Shown piece by piece: positions 5,807 to 14,538 of a stretch of 33,986 nt of DNA (the first letter of the stretch is position 1; each line of letters starts with the position of its first letter). Source of the DNA: Alphaproteobacteria bacterium. Lineage in GTDB: Bacteria; Pseudomonadota; Alphaproteobacteria; Elsterales; Elsteraceae. Below the pieces are notes generated by a model. It did no database searches, was not told where the DNA came from, and saw only the letters and a list, made by a program, of their open reading frames with translations. Location: positions 1 through 33,986 of the forward strand of contig RDXE01000066.1 of assembly GCA_004292755.1 (NCBI GenBank), written 5' to 3'. The translations under genes and the position numbers were made by a program.

Positions 5807-8434
5807 ATGTCTGAGATCGATGCTGGCCCGGCTCAGCTTCCGGCGCCCGCAGCGCTGGCTGCAAGCACAGCGGCGTGGCGTGCCTATGGGCGATCCTTGG
5901 ATGATATCCAGCGGCGCAGTCGGGAGATCACGTCGCTGTCCCGCCAAGTCAGCGGCGCCTTTGACGCCTCCACCCGCAGCCTGGTCCGCAATGGGCAACA
6001 GGTTGCGGGCACCGGCTCCTCCTGGGAGCGGATGAAGGTGATCCTGCGCGATGCCGCGGGGGCGTGGGATCGGGAGGCCATCCGCTTCAGCATGTCCGCA
6101 GCCGACTCGATGGATCGCGCGTCAGAGCGCATGGAGCGATCACTGGCGCGCGGCTTTCAGCGGGTTCTGCAGGCGGGCCGAGCGGTGTTTCAGCAGTTTG
6201 GCAGATCTGGCTGGGCCGGTGGTGATCTGGGCACTGGCGGCTGGACCGGTGGCGGGCTGCCGGGGATTGCGATCCCAAACCTTGCGCTGCCCATGCCATC
6301 GGCACAGACCGGCGGTGGTGGTGGCGGGTTTGGTGGTCTGATTGATGCGTCCAGTGCCGTGATTGGCGGGCTGCGCCAGGTGGTTCCCTACCTCGGCTCC
6401 TTCGGGCAAGCGATTGGGCAGGTGCTGCCGGGTCTGGGGGCAGTTGCGTCGATTGCGGGGTTCATCAATCGCCCCAGCCTGTCGTCGGGTCTATCGGCTG
6501 CGGGTGGTTTGATGAGCGCTGGCTCGGCAATGGGTCTGTTGCCCGCCACGCTGGGGCCAGTCGGCGCGATCGTGAGCGCGGTTGGCATGGTGGTTAGCAT
6601 GTTTGGCAGTCGCCAGCGCCACCCCGGCGCTGGTGTTGACCTTGATTTCACTGGATCAGGCTTTACGACGGGCAAAGTGACAGCCAAACACATGGACCCA
6701 ACGCCGATGGTTGAGTTCGTGCGCACGGCAGCCGATGCGTTAAATCGCGTGCCCGAAATCCTGGGCGGGCGTTGGAGCGCCGATCCGCGGGCAGCGACGC
6801 TTGCCATGGGCGTCGGCAACGGCGGTCGCATCAGCGTCCACGGTTTTGGTGCCGTGGTGGAGCATGAAAAACCTGAAGATGCTCTGAATGACTTGTTCTA
6901 CCGCGCGATCCGCAACGTTCGGATGGAGGGCATCAGCGCAAGCATGCAAACCGTGCTGCGGACGTCCCGCGCGACGGATTTGAAGGGTCTGCTGGAGGAT
7001 CTGGACTTTGCCCGTCTGTATGACTCGTTGGGCGAGGCCCCGCGGGTGATCGGGCCGTTTGAGCAGCAGTTGGCCGCGCTCAACCAGCGCTTTGATGAGA
7101 TTCGCGAGCGTGCCCGCTCCCTCGAGCTGGCGATTGAACCCGTGGATGCCGCGCGCCTGGTCGAGCAACAGAAACTGCGCGATCGCTTTAATCAGGAAAT
7201 TGGGGATCAGTTGCTGCAGCGATTGAACCCAACAGCCCTTGCCTTGCGCCAGTTGGGTGAGGAATTTGATCTGCTGCGTCAAGAGGCTGTGGCATTGGGC
7301 GCCAATCTGGACCAAGTCAACCAATTGGAGCGGTTGCAGCGCCAGCAGATCATCCAATCCGCAGTGGACCGCATCCTGGATGCCGAACGCCAGCAGCAGC
7401 GGGATCGGCTGCAAATTCAGCTTGATGGTCATCGCCAGCAACTGCAGGCCGAACAGCGCCGGGTCGCCCAGTTGGAGCGACTGGTGCCATCGCTGAAGCT
7501 GGCCTTCGACCGGCTGGCTGTCGACCAAGCGCTATCGCCGCTGTCCCACGAGGATCGGCTGGCGGAGGCGCGTCGCCAGTTTGAGGAGGTGGCAACGCGT
7601 GCCGCAGGCGGTGATCTGGATGCGGCGGAAGACTTGGAGCAGGCGGGGCGAACCCTGTTGGAGGCCAGCCGAGGCTTCAATGCCTCCAACCAGGATTATG
7701 TTCGCGACTACGAGCGCGTGCGCGAGGTCCTGGCAAACACCCGCACCGTGGCCGAACTGCAGCTGGAGGAAGCCCGCCGCCAGTCCACGCTGCTGGAAAC
7801 CCTGATCACGCGGATCGAAGGCACGATCCGCGGCACCACGGCGATAGCACCGCCGCCGCGCGCGATTGGTGACGCCTATTTGGCTGCCAATCCCGACGTG
7901 GCGGCGGCGGTTGCGTCGGGGTTGTTCACCAGCGCAGAACAACATTATGAGATGTTTGGTCGCGCCGAGGGGCGAGCCTGGAGCGCCACACAGCCGATCA
8001 ACGTGGCAACCACCGACACCTTCAATGATCGCCAGCAGGCCTATCTGGATGCCAATCCGGATGTGGCGGCTGCCGTCGCAGCGGGCACCATCTCCAATGC
8101 TTACAGCCATTACCTGCAGTTTGGCCGTGGGGAAGGGCGCACCTTCGCCCGTGGTGGCTTTCTGCCTGCTGGTGAGATTGGTCTGGCGGGTGAGACGGGT
8201 CGGCCTGAGCTGATTTTGGGACCGGCCTATGTCGCCAACCCCGACGTCACCCGCCGAGTGATGGGGCAGGGCGAGGCGGCACCGGGTCACGCAGACGCCG
8301 TGGTTGGTCGCCTGGACCAATTGGTGGCGGTCAGCCACGACGGCGCCCGGCGGATCGATCAGGCGATCACCCGCCTCAGTGGGTTGATTGACGATCTGCG
8401 CGCCAACACCCAGCGCCTTGCGGCTCGGAGCTGA
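5807..8434 (+). CDS. Phage tail tape measure protein with NPDV repeats
   Basis: The protein has 875 residues and starts at ATG 5807 (GGAGACGATGC upstream). It begins with a helical scaffold. Residues about 130-280 are glycine- and alanine-rich and hydrophobic, as in tape measure proteins that cross the host membrane. Residues about 390-680 are heavily charged and glutamine-rich, with strong coiled-coil character (LEQAGRTLLEASRG, RDRLQIQLDGHRQQLQAEQRR). Two repeats follow at about 689-725 and 744-780, each AYL-ANPDVAAAV...HY--FGR-EGR. A third, shorter AYVANPDV copy is near 807-814. These repeats are otherwise seen in secreted or surface proteins. The motif AGEIGLAGETGRPELI between repeats 2 and 3 is a typical tape measure C-terminal signature. 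It sets tail length and is packed inside the tail tube. Confidence 0.8.
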   Translation: MSEIDAGPAQLPAPAALAASTAAWRAYGRSLDDIQRRSREITSLSRQVSGAFDASTRSLVRNGQQVAGTGSSWERMKVILRDAAGAWDREAIRFSMSAADSMDRASERMERSLARGFQRVLQAGRAVFQQFGRSGWAGGDLGTGGWTGGGLPGIAIPNLALPMPSAQTGGGGGGFGGLIDASSAVIGGLRQVVPYLGSFGQAIGQVLPGLGAVASIAGFINRPSLSSGLSAAGGLMSAGSAMGLLPATLGPVGAIVSAVGMVVSMFGSRQRHPGAGVDLDFTGSGFTTGKVTAKHMDPTPMVEFVRTAADALNRVPEILGGRWSADPRAATLAMGVGNGGRISVHGFGAVVEHEKPEDALNDLFYRAIRNVRMEGISASMQTVLRTSRATDLKGLLEDLDFARLYDSLGEAPRVIGPFEQQLAALNQRFDEIRERARSLELAIEPVDAARLVEQQKLRDRFNQEIGDQLLQRLNPTALALRQLGEEFDLLRQEAVALGANLDQVNQLERLQRQQIIQSAVDRILDAERQQQRDRLQIQLDGHRQQLQAEQRRVAQLERLVPSLKLAFDRLAVDQALSPLSHEDRLAEARRQFEEVATRAAGGDLDAAEDLEQAGRTLLEASRGFNASNQDYVRDYERVREVLANTRTVAELQLEEARRQSTLLETLITRIEGTIRGTTAIAPPPRAIGDAYLAANPDVAAAVASGLFTSAEQHYEMFGRAEGRAWSATQPINVATTDTFNDRQQAYLDANPDVAAAVAAGTISNAYSHYLQFGRGEGRTFARGGFLPAGEIGLAGETGRPELILGPAYVANPDVTRRVMGQGEAAPGHADAVVGRLDQLVAVSHDGARRIDQAITRLSGLIDDLRANTQRLAARS

Positions 8435-8437
8435 GCG

Positions 8438-10003
8438 ATGGACGGTGTCTTTGTGTTGACCTTGGAGGGGCTGCCGCCCGCGCCAAGTCCGATGGCGTCC
8501 CTCACGGTCGCTAGCACGCCGGGTCTCACCACTCGGCCTGACGACACACCAGCCGACGCGGTGTTCGAGGCCCGCTTGATCGACCCCGGCAATCTGGAGC
8601 GTCACCTGTTCAGCCTCGGGGCGACTCGAGGGCGCTCCCAGGTGGGGTTCGGTGCGATCACGCTGAACAATGCCGATGGCGGATTGGATGATGTGTCCAC
8701 CTGGGCCTGCGATGGTCGAGCGCTGGTGCTGCGCCGTGGCCCTGCGGGTGCTGCCTACCCCGGTGCCTTTCCCGTTCTGTGGCGTGGTACGGTCGAACAG
8801 GTGGAGGCAGACTGGCGCCGCATGACCATCCGGTTGCGGGACCGTCAGGCCGAAGTTGCAGAAAAACAGCTGCAGCCGTTGAGCTTTGCTGGAACCAACG
8901 CGCTGCCCGATGGGATTGAGGGCACGCCGGAGGATTTGAAAGGGCGTGCGAAGCCGCTGGTCTGGGGCCGCGTGCTGAACCTTGCCCTGCCGATGGTCAA
9001 CACCTCAAAGCTGATCTGCCAGATATCCACTGCACCGGTTACGGCCTTGTCTGCCGTGTACGACAAAGGTGCCGCCCTGACACTTGCGACGGAGCGGGCG
9101 ACCTTGGTCGATCTGCTGGCTGCCACGCCGGCGCCCGGCACTGTCGATTATGTGTTGAGCGATGGTGTTGGTGCGTTTTTGCGCCTTGGCTCGCCGCCCG
9201 TCGGGACAGTGACGGTTGATGTTGCCGCTGGGGTGGCGGGGGAGCGTTCAGCCGCATCGGTCTTGCGCGCGCTGCTCCTGGGCCCTGGTGGCCTGACCGC
9301 AGCGGATCTTGATAGCCCAAGCTTTGATGCACTGGCAGCGACCGCGCCGGCAGAGGTTGGCCTTGCCATCGACTCCGACTCGGCCACTGTCGGCGATGCG
9401 CTTGACTTGGTCGCAGGCTCGATTGGAGCGTGGTGGAGTGTCGATCGCCTGGGTCGGTTCCGGGTAGGCCGCTTAGTCGATCCCGCAGGGTTGCCCCCCA
9501 AACTCACCGTGACTGATCGCGAGGTGCTGGACCGCGGCGGTGGGTTTGAGCGGATTGCCAGCACGGATGTTGGGGGTGGTCTGCCCGTTGCGACGGTCCG
9601 GCTTGGCTATCAGCGCAACTGGTCTCCGATGGTGGAGAGCAGTGTTGCGGGGATTGCCCTGCCGCGGCTGGTTTGGCTGCGGGAGGAGTTGCGCTTTCAC
9701 GTGGTGGATCGTCCAGCCGTGCGGGCGCGTCATCCCCTGGCGCGCGACTTGGCGGTGACAACGGTGCTGCTGGAAGACGCCGATGCCCTGGCTGAAGCAA
9801 CCCGGCTCGCTGATCTCTATGGTATCAAACGCGATGTCTTGTCGATTGCCGTCCCCGCGGATCGGGTGACGGGCGTCGACCCGGGCGATGCCATTCGCGT
9901 TGTGCTGCCGCGCTTCGGCTTGGCCGCTGGCAAGACCTTCCTGGTGCTCGGCATGACTGAGGAGTTCGGACGCGGCATCGCGACCTTGCACCTCTGGGGC
10001 TAG
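8438..10003 (+). CDS. Phage tail hub/baseplate protein
   Basis: The protein has 521 residues and starts four bases after the tape measure stop. The first 130 residues hold FEARLIDPGNLERHLF, then FGAITLNNADGGLDDV and LWRGTVEQVEADWRRMTIRLRD, which match the N-terminal barrel of distal tail/hub proteins in siphophages. The middle has LPDGIEGTPEDLKGRAKPLVWG, also typical of this tail protein family. The C-terminal half contains WWSVDRLGRFRVGRLVDP and ends with FLVLGMTEEFGRGIATLHLWG, similar to gp27/gpD-like hub domains with an oligonucleotide-binding-like fold. It likely forms the tail tip ring through which the tape measure leaves. No peptidase or lysozyme motif is visible. Confidence 0.7.
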   Translation: MDGVFVLTLEGLPPAPSPMASLTVASTPGLTTRPDDTPADAVFEARLIDPGNLERHLFSLGATRGRSQVGFGAITLNNADGGLDDVSTWACDGRALVLRRGPAGAAYPGAFPVLWRGTVEQVEADWRRMTIRLRDRQAEVAEKQLQPLSFAGTNALPDGIEGTPEDLKGRAKPLVWGRVLNLALPMVNTSKLICQISTAPVTALSAVYDKGAALTLATERATLVDLLAATPAPGTVDYVLSDGVGAFLRLGSPPVGTVTVDVAAGVAGERSAASVLRALLLGPGGLTAADLDSPSFDALAATAPAEVGLAIDSDSATVGDALDLVAGSIGAWWSVDRLGRFRVGRLVDPAGLPPKLTVTDREVLDRGGGFERIASTDVGGGLPVATVRLGYQRNWSPMVESSVAGIALPRLVWLREELRFHVVDRPAVRARHPLARDLAVTTVLLEDADALAEATRLADLYGIKRDVLSIAVPADRVTGVDPGDAIRVVLPRFGLAAGKTFLVLGMTEEFGRGIATLHLWG

Positions 10004-10182
10004 TGGCCTCGCTCAACGTCTTGGATTTCCTGTGGTGCCGGACGCAGCCGTCCACGCTTCCGGCTGGCGCTGGCCTCCTTCTCTTCTCGGTTCCGGCAGT
10101 GACTGGCGCTGGCGCCAGCGCGCCCACGGTGTGGAAACCTGACCATGGCACGCTGTCTTTTGGCTTTTCCCAACTTGATTGA
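10003..10182 (+). CDS. Hidden 59-residue tail-region ORF
   Basis: A GTG at 10003 overlaps the TAG stop of the hub gene (TAGTG) and opens a 59-codon frame that ends in TGA at 10180-10182. It fills the apparent 141-base gap and overlaps the next gene by 38 bases. The product starts VASLNVLDFLWCRTQPSTLP, has a hydrophobic stretch GAGLLLFSVPAVTGAGA and ends KPDHGTLSFGFSQLD. It is too short for most ORF calls. The one-base stop/start overlap, like others in this operon, favours a real small tail protein. The function is unknown. Confidence 0.45.
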   Translation: MASLNVLDFLWCRTQPSTLPAGAGLLLFSVPAVTGAGASAPTVWKPDHGTLSFGFSQLD

Positions 10183-11026
10183 TGGCGATCAGGGCGCCGT
10201 GACGCTCAGTGGTGGCCGATGGCGCGCAGCGCTGCCATTGAGCAATCTCGGGCTGCCGCACTTGGCAGCGGTGGCGCGCTCTGAAACGGCTGCGCCGGAG
10301 GATACCTGGTTTCAGGTGGACCTCGGGGTGACCCGCGATGTTCGCGTGCTGGCGATCCCTCGCCACACCTTGTCGCCGTCGGCCAAGGTGCGGGTGCGCG
10401 CGGGTCCAGCTCCCCTGGTCGGGGTGGCCCCCATCGCAGACATCGACACCGGCTGGTCGGAGGTGTGGGGTCAAATCTACCCCGCTGGCACGCTGCCGTG
10501 GGGACACCCCTCGGTGTGGGATGGGCGGCTCAGAATGGAAGATACGGCCGGTTATCCCATGCCCGTTCTGGTGGTGTGGGAGCCTGCCTGCCTAGCCCGC
10601 TACTGGCGGGTGGACATTGAAGATGCGAGCAACCCCGCGGGCGTGATCGACCTCAGCCGCCTTGTGTTATCGCCTGGCTGGCAACCAAGCTTGAACCTCT
10701 CCTACGGCGCCCGGCTGGGCTGGGATATCGCGACAACAGCCGAGATCAGCCTCGGCGGCGCCCGCTGGTTCGATGTTCGCCCGCCGCGCCGGGTTGCCAG
10801 TTTCACGCTGGAGGGGTTGCCGGAGGATGAAATGCTGTCGGTCGCTTTCGACCTGCAGCAGCGGCTGGGTCTGCATCGCCAGCTGTTCTTCGTGTTCGAC
10901 CCGGACGACCGCTTTCACCGCCATCGTCGCAGCTTCCTCGCCACGCTGGGGCAAGTCTCCCGCCTGGAGTTTCCCTACTTCCGCCGGGTTTCCGCCGGCT
11001 TTGACATCGAAGAGGTAATCGCCTGA
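10145..11026 (+). CDS. Phage tail protein with discoidin-like domain
   Basis: The protein has 293 residues. The first ~90 show a jelly-roll, F5/8C-like pattern: ARCLLAFPNLIDG, LPLSNLGLPHLAAVARSE, TWFQVDLGVTRDVRVLAIPRHTLS. This is common in phage baseplate and tail-tip proteins that touch sugars. YWRVDIEDASNPAGVIDLSRLVLS follows around 157-180, again a discoidin-like strand pair. The C-terminal part, FFVFDPDDRFHRHRRSFLATLGQ, resembles phage tail proteins that connect hub to fibre. The stop TGA overlaps the fibre gene start (TGATG). A role in positioning the receptor-binding fibre is inferred from fold pattern and neighbours. Confidence 0.6.
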   Translation: MARCLLAFPNLIDGDQGAVTLSGGRWRAALPLSNLGLPHLAAVARSETAAPEDTWFQVDLGVTRDVRVLAIPRHTLSPSAKVRVRAGPAPLVGVAPIADIDTGWSEVWGQIYPAGTLPWGHPSVWDGRLRMEDTAGYPMPVLVVWEPACLARYWRVDIEDASNPAGVIDLSRLVLSPGWQPSLNLSYGARLGWDIATTAEISLGGARWFDVRPPRRVASFTLEGLPEDEMLSVAFDLQQRLGLHRQLFFVFDPDDRFHRHRRSFLATLGQVSRLEFPYFRRVSAGFDIEEVIA

Positions 11027-13692
11027 TGTCGACCGTCACACTCGATGGCATCGCATTCGACGATGCCGCCTTCAACGGCTATGGGTACTTGGACCCCATC
11101 ACCGTTGGCGGCCAAGTCTATCCTCGATTTCTGGCCCTGCATGTCGCGGCGTTGCGCGATGCTGCGCGGAGCCTTGTGGTGGCATCGGCGACTGCTGCAC
11201 CGTTGCAGGCTGGTCCCGTGACACTGACCCTTGCCCGCGCCGTGCCGCTGCCGGTTGGTCTTCCCGTGATCCTCTTGGCCGCCACCGACCCCGTCACCGA
11301 CTGGATGACTGGTCGGGTCACCAGCATCACCGATACCGTGGTGACCGTGGAGGTGGACAGGGTCAGCGGGTCCGGTACGCGCACCGGATGGACCCTATGC
11401 CCCATCGGCCAGTCAGGTCTGGTTGGTCCGCAAGGACCCGTTGGACCCGTTGGACCTGTGGGCCCACAAGGACCGGTCGGTCCAACGGGTCCCGCTGGTG
11501 CGCCGGGCGGCATCACCGCTGCGGCCGATGGCAGCCTTGCCAACCCAGGCTTTGCTTGGGTTGCAGACCCGGACACTGGCTTGCGCCGTGCGGGCTCGGG
11601 CGATCAGCGCGTTGTGGCGAACGGTGCCGATGTTCTGGCCTTGCGCGCGGCGACCCAAGCGGAGGCCGAAGCAGGGCTCCACGCCCTTGCCGTGATGACG
11701 CCGGAGCGGACCGCCCAGGCGATTGCAACACTCTCCCCCTCCGAACTGCGGAGTGCCTTCCAGCCGACCAACCTGTTGGCCCACTCCGGCGCACCGGGCA
11801 CAGCTGCGGCGTGGTCGACCCTGGATGTAACGGTGACGGCAGGTCAACCCGATCCATTTGGTGGGACAACTGCGGTTACCTTGACCGATAGCCTGGGCAG
11901 CAGCGCTGGCTACTTCAGCCAATCGGTATCGCTATCGGACCGCACGGGGTGGTGGACCGTGTCCCTTCATCTGAAACCGGGAACATCGACGCAAAGCGAA
12001 CTCTATGTCTCCATCGCGGGTGCCACGGTCGGTGTGTACATCCAGTGGCCAACGGCTGTTGCGACCCGCTTGCCGTCCCCCATTGCAGAGTCGACGGTAT
12101 CAACAACGGCCCTCAGCGATGGCTGGGTTCGTGTGACGCTGAGTGTCCAGTCACCCGCAGGCGGTGCTGGCCCACTATTTGTCTCGTTGTTCCCGAGTGG
12201 TAGTGGCCCATCTGCCCAGGGAACTCTCACCCTCGCGGCGCCTCAATTGGAGGCGGGTCCGAGTGCGGGTCCCTATGTGATGACTGGTGCGGCTGGGGCG
12301 ATGCCAACTCTGGTGCTGACCTGGGCCGACCGCCCCGTTCACGTGCTCGAGCCTGGGTCCGCGGGTCTGAGTGTCTGTCTGCCGCCTGTTTCCAGTCCGC
12401 CAGCAGGGCGCGCAGCCTTGCGCGTGTTGATCAATCGGGGGCGACGGCCTGTCCTTGTGCGTGACTCAACAGGTGCTAGCACGGTCGGATCTGTGGCACC
12501 GGGAGGCTGGCTTTGGTGCTTCCTTGCGACCACTGCAAGTGGAGCCCGCTGGCAACTTCAAAGTGGTCAGCCTGAGATGGATGCCTGCCGCGTGGCACTT
12601 ACCTCCCTCGACACTCGGGCGAGTGACGCCAATGATGGCGTCATGCTGTATCCTTTAACCGCCAATCGCTTTGTCTTGGTGATCCTTCAGTCAAACGCCC
12701 TGCGTATGATAGCGTTGGAGTGGACCGATACTGATATCCGTCTCTCTCCCACTGAAGCTGTAATTAATGCTGTGCCGACATCGTCTTTCTATTTTCCTGG
12801 CTTTGCGCTTCGACCGTGGGGAACAGGGGCCTTGATCACCTATATCGTCAATCCCGGCGGTGGGAATGAGTCTTACTATGCTCGCACTCTCACCATCGAC
12901 TGGTCGTCGATGGTTATCACTGTCAACACCGCTGCGACCTATCCGCTTCAGGCCGCAGCGGGGTGGGGGCTGTGTGAGGTCCGATCGGTTGATGGTGGCA
13001 ATACCTATATGGCGCTGTTCTCGGGTTACACCTCTGCGCTCACCAGTGTCCTGGTTGCAGTGATTGTGGCTGGTGTGACGTGCACCATCAGTACCCCGGT
13101 GACGTTGCCCGGCTTCACAGCGTCCGGATCCCTTGCGTGCTTTGACGCGACGCGGGCTGCTGCAGTCTATGTGAGCGGCGGACAAGTAATCGCAAACCGT
13201 TTGACAGTTTCCAGCGGTTCCGTGTCAGCTGGGCCGCAGATTACGGTAGATGCGGCTGCCACTGTGTCGTCGTGCGCGGTGTGGCGTCATTCAGCGACAA
13301 CGGCGACGGTGCTGTACCAGAAACAGGGTGTGCTGTTCGCGCGGCTGCTGACGGATACCGGCAGCACGCTGACGGTCTCAGTGGAACAACGTCTGCTCAG
13401 TGCGCCAATGGGCAGTGCGGTCAAGCCATTGTCTGCCTCGCAGGCATTGGTGCTGGTGTTTGAGCACGCCGTCGGCATGCAGTTGCAGCGGCTACGCTTG
13501 GTCGGCAGCTCGGTTGAGGTGGCGAGCGCTCGGATCGCTGCCCCCCTCCTGCAGCAGTGCAGCGTGCCAGCACCCTTGGAGTTTGCGAATGCCCAGCCCA
13601 CCCCCGACGGTGTGATCGGCCTTGGAGTGATCCGCCGTCACGGCGAGGGGTTTGCTGCTGTTGGCATCACCATGCTGTGTGGAGAGCTTTGA
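11026..13692 (+). CDS. Collagen-stalk tail fibre, receptor-binding
   Basis: The protein has 888 residues. The N-terminal ~120 form a small beta domain ([34 protein letters not shown]) that likely attaches to the tail tip. Residues about 131-162 are perfect Gly-X-Y repeats ([11 protein letters not shown]...), a collagen-like trimeric stalk. A phage-fibre segment [20 protein letters not shown] follows. Residues about 245-420 look like a carbohydrate-binding beta sandwich ([46 protein letters not shown]). From about 510 to the end are repeated strand units typical of a beta-propeller-like head ([34 protein letters not shown]). This is the probable host-recognition protein; the glycan target is unknown. 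Confidence 0.75.
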   Translation: MSTVTLDGIAFDDAAFNGYGYLDPITVGGQVYPRFLALHVAALRDAARSLVVASATAAPLQAGPVTLTLARAVPLPVGLPVILLAATDPVTDWMTGRVTSITDTVVTVEVDRVSGSGTRTGWTLCPIGQSGLVGPQGPVGPVGPVGPQGPVGPTGPAGAPGGITAAADGSLANPGFAWVADPDTGLRRAGSGDQRVVANGADVLALRAATQAEAEAGLHALAVMTPERTAQAIATLSPSELRSAFQPTNLLAHSGAPGTAAAWSTLDVTVTAGQPDPFGGTTAVTLTDSLGSSAGYFSQSVSLSDRTGWWTVSLHLKPGTSTQSELYVSIAGATVGVYIQWPTAVATRLPSPIAESTVSTTALSDGWVRVTLSVQSPAGGAGPLFVSLFPSGSGPSAQGTLTLAAPQLEAGPSAGPYVMTGAAGAMPTLVLTWADRPVHVLEPGSAGLSVCLPPVSSPPAGRAALRVLINRGRRPVLVRDSTGASTVGSVAPGGWLWCFLATTASGARWQLQSGQPEMDACRVALTSLDTRASDANDGVMLYPLTANRFVLVILQSNALRMIALEWTDTDIRLSPTEAVINAVPTSSFYFPGFALRPWGTGALITYIVNPGGGNESYYARTLTIDWSSMVITVNTAATYPLQAAAGWGLCEVRSVDGGNTYMALFSGYTSALTSVLVAVIVAGVTCTISTPVTLPGFTASGSLACFDATRAAAVYVSGGQVIANRLTVSSGSVSAGPQITVDAAATVSSCAVWRHSATTATVLYQKQGVLFARLLTDTGSTLTVSVEQRLLSAPMGSAVKPLSASQALVLVFEHAVGMQLQRLRLVGSSVEVASARIAAPLLQQCSVPAPLEFANAQPTPDGVIGLGVIRRHGEGFAAVGITMLCGEL

Positions 13693-13693
13693 T

Positions 13694-14188
13694 ATGAGCA
13701 CGACTGTTGCGCTGATCGTGTCAGCATCGCGACCTGACGTTCTGGCGGTGCTGGCGGCGGATGAAACTGCCACCATTGACGAACACGGCGTGACCCAATG
13801 GGGACCCGATGGTGCCCCGCGGCGCATCACGCCGCGCACGGTCTATCCCGACCCGGAGCTGGTTGAGGTGACGGTGGCCGAGGTCGTACCGGCTGATCGC
13901 CTGAGCTGGGTGGACGGGGCACTGGTGATTGCTGCCTCCCCGAAGCTGCCGGTGCCGGACCGGGTGTCTCCCCTGGCGGCTCGCCTTGCGTTGCGCCGCG
14001 CTGGCCTGTTGGGCGCCGTGGAGGCCGCCCTCGCCCAGCCAACAACACCGGAAGAGTATCGCATTGCCTGGGAGTACGCGACTGAGCTCCATCGGACCGA
14101 CGCCATGGTGCACGCGGTCGGCACCCTGATCGGTCTGTCGGAGGAAGCCGTTGACGACCTGTTTCGCGCTGCGGCTAGCGGGCCGTAG
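13694..14188 (+). CDS. Fibre-associated small phage protein
   Basis: The protein has 164 residues. The start is ATG 13694, preceded by GGAGAG, one base after the fibre stop; upstream codons lie in the fibre gene. The N-terminus is a short beta part ending in VYPDPELVEVTVAEVVPADR. The C-terminal ~70 residues are helical, with LAARLALRRAGLLGAVEAALAQ and IAWEYATELHRTDAMVHAVG. That C-terminal pattern recurs in proteins encoded right after phage tail fibre genes, some of which help fibre assembly. I do not recognise a specific family, so the fibre-chaperone role is inference. Confidence 0.55.
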   Translation: MSTTVALIVSASRPDVLAVLAADETATIDEHGVTQWGPDGAPRRITPRTVYPDPELVEVTVAEVVPADRLSWVDGALVIAASPKLPVPDRVSPLAARLALRRAGLLGAVEAALAQPTTPEEYRIAWEYATELHRTDAMVHAVGTLIGLSEEAVDDLFRAAASGP

Positions 14189-14253
14189 CGCTGCGAGCGG
14201 TGCGCGTCACCACCGCCGAAGCCCCGTGGCGCAGTTCGGATGAGGAGAGCGTG

Positions 14254-14439
14254 ATGAGTGGATCATCCAGCCTGCAGGTGTTGCAGCGTTTGCGTGAGCC
14301 GTCCACCTGGGCGGGCCTGGCCGGTTTGGCCGCCTTGTTCAATCTGCCGGTGGCAACCGACGTGTTTGCAGCTGTCAGCCAGACCGGCATGGCAGCTGCC
14401 AGCCTAGCGGCCATCCTGCTGACAGAGCGCGGACGCTAA
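14254..14439 (+). CDS. Holin-like small membrane protein
   Basis: The protein has 61 residues. The start is ATG 14254, preceded by GAGGAGAGCGTG. It begins MSGSSSLQVLQRLREPSTWA, then a hydrophobic segment (GLAGLAALFNLPVATDVFAAV) and a second (TGMAAASLAAILL) before the charged end TERGR. The opening REPSTWAGLAGLAALF followed by a short amphipathic part and a second membrane helix is typical of small membrane proteins at the end of alphaproteobacterial prophage operons, often annotated as holins. No endolysin or spanin gene adjoins it in this window, so a lysis role is not certain. Confidence 0.55.
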   Translation: MSGSSSLQVLQRLREPSTWAGLAGLAALFNLPVATDVFAAVSQTGMAAASLAAILLTERGR

Positions 14440-14460
14440 CCACCACAGACCATGGGTCTT

Positions 14461-14508
14461 ACAGCGCGGCCGATACCTCCCACCGGGGGTGTCGGCCGCG
14501 CTGTTTTG
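14461..14508 (+). terminator. Rho-independent terminator of the phage operon
   Basis: A 17-bp stem (14461-14477 with 14488-14504, one G-T pair, otherwise perfect) encloses a 10-base loop. It is followed by TTTT in the + direction. The stem starts 21 bases after the holin-like gene and marks the right end of the + strand phage transcript, opposite the convergent glycosyltransferase gene. Confidence 0.85.
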
Positions 14509-14538
14509 TGTCCGAAAAATCGCTTTTTAGTTGTGTTT

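Noticed and set aside
4900-5808. A 302-codon - strand frame across the chaperone and tail tube end
   Set aside because: It is arginine/serine-rich, crosses gene borders of the tail operon and carries no family motif.
11416-11511. Short DNA repeats, possible CRISPR-like array
   Set aside because: The repetition comes from Gly-X-Y codons within one reading frame; there are no spacers or constant repeat length.
14440-14538. Prophage attachment site or tRNA at the right edge
   Set aside because: No tRNA-like fold or direct repeat partner is visible; the inverted repeat here is a terminator. The left edge is outside the window.
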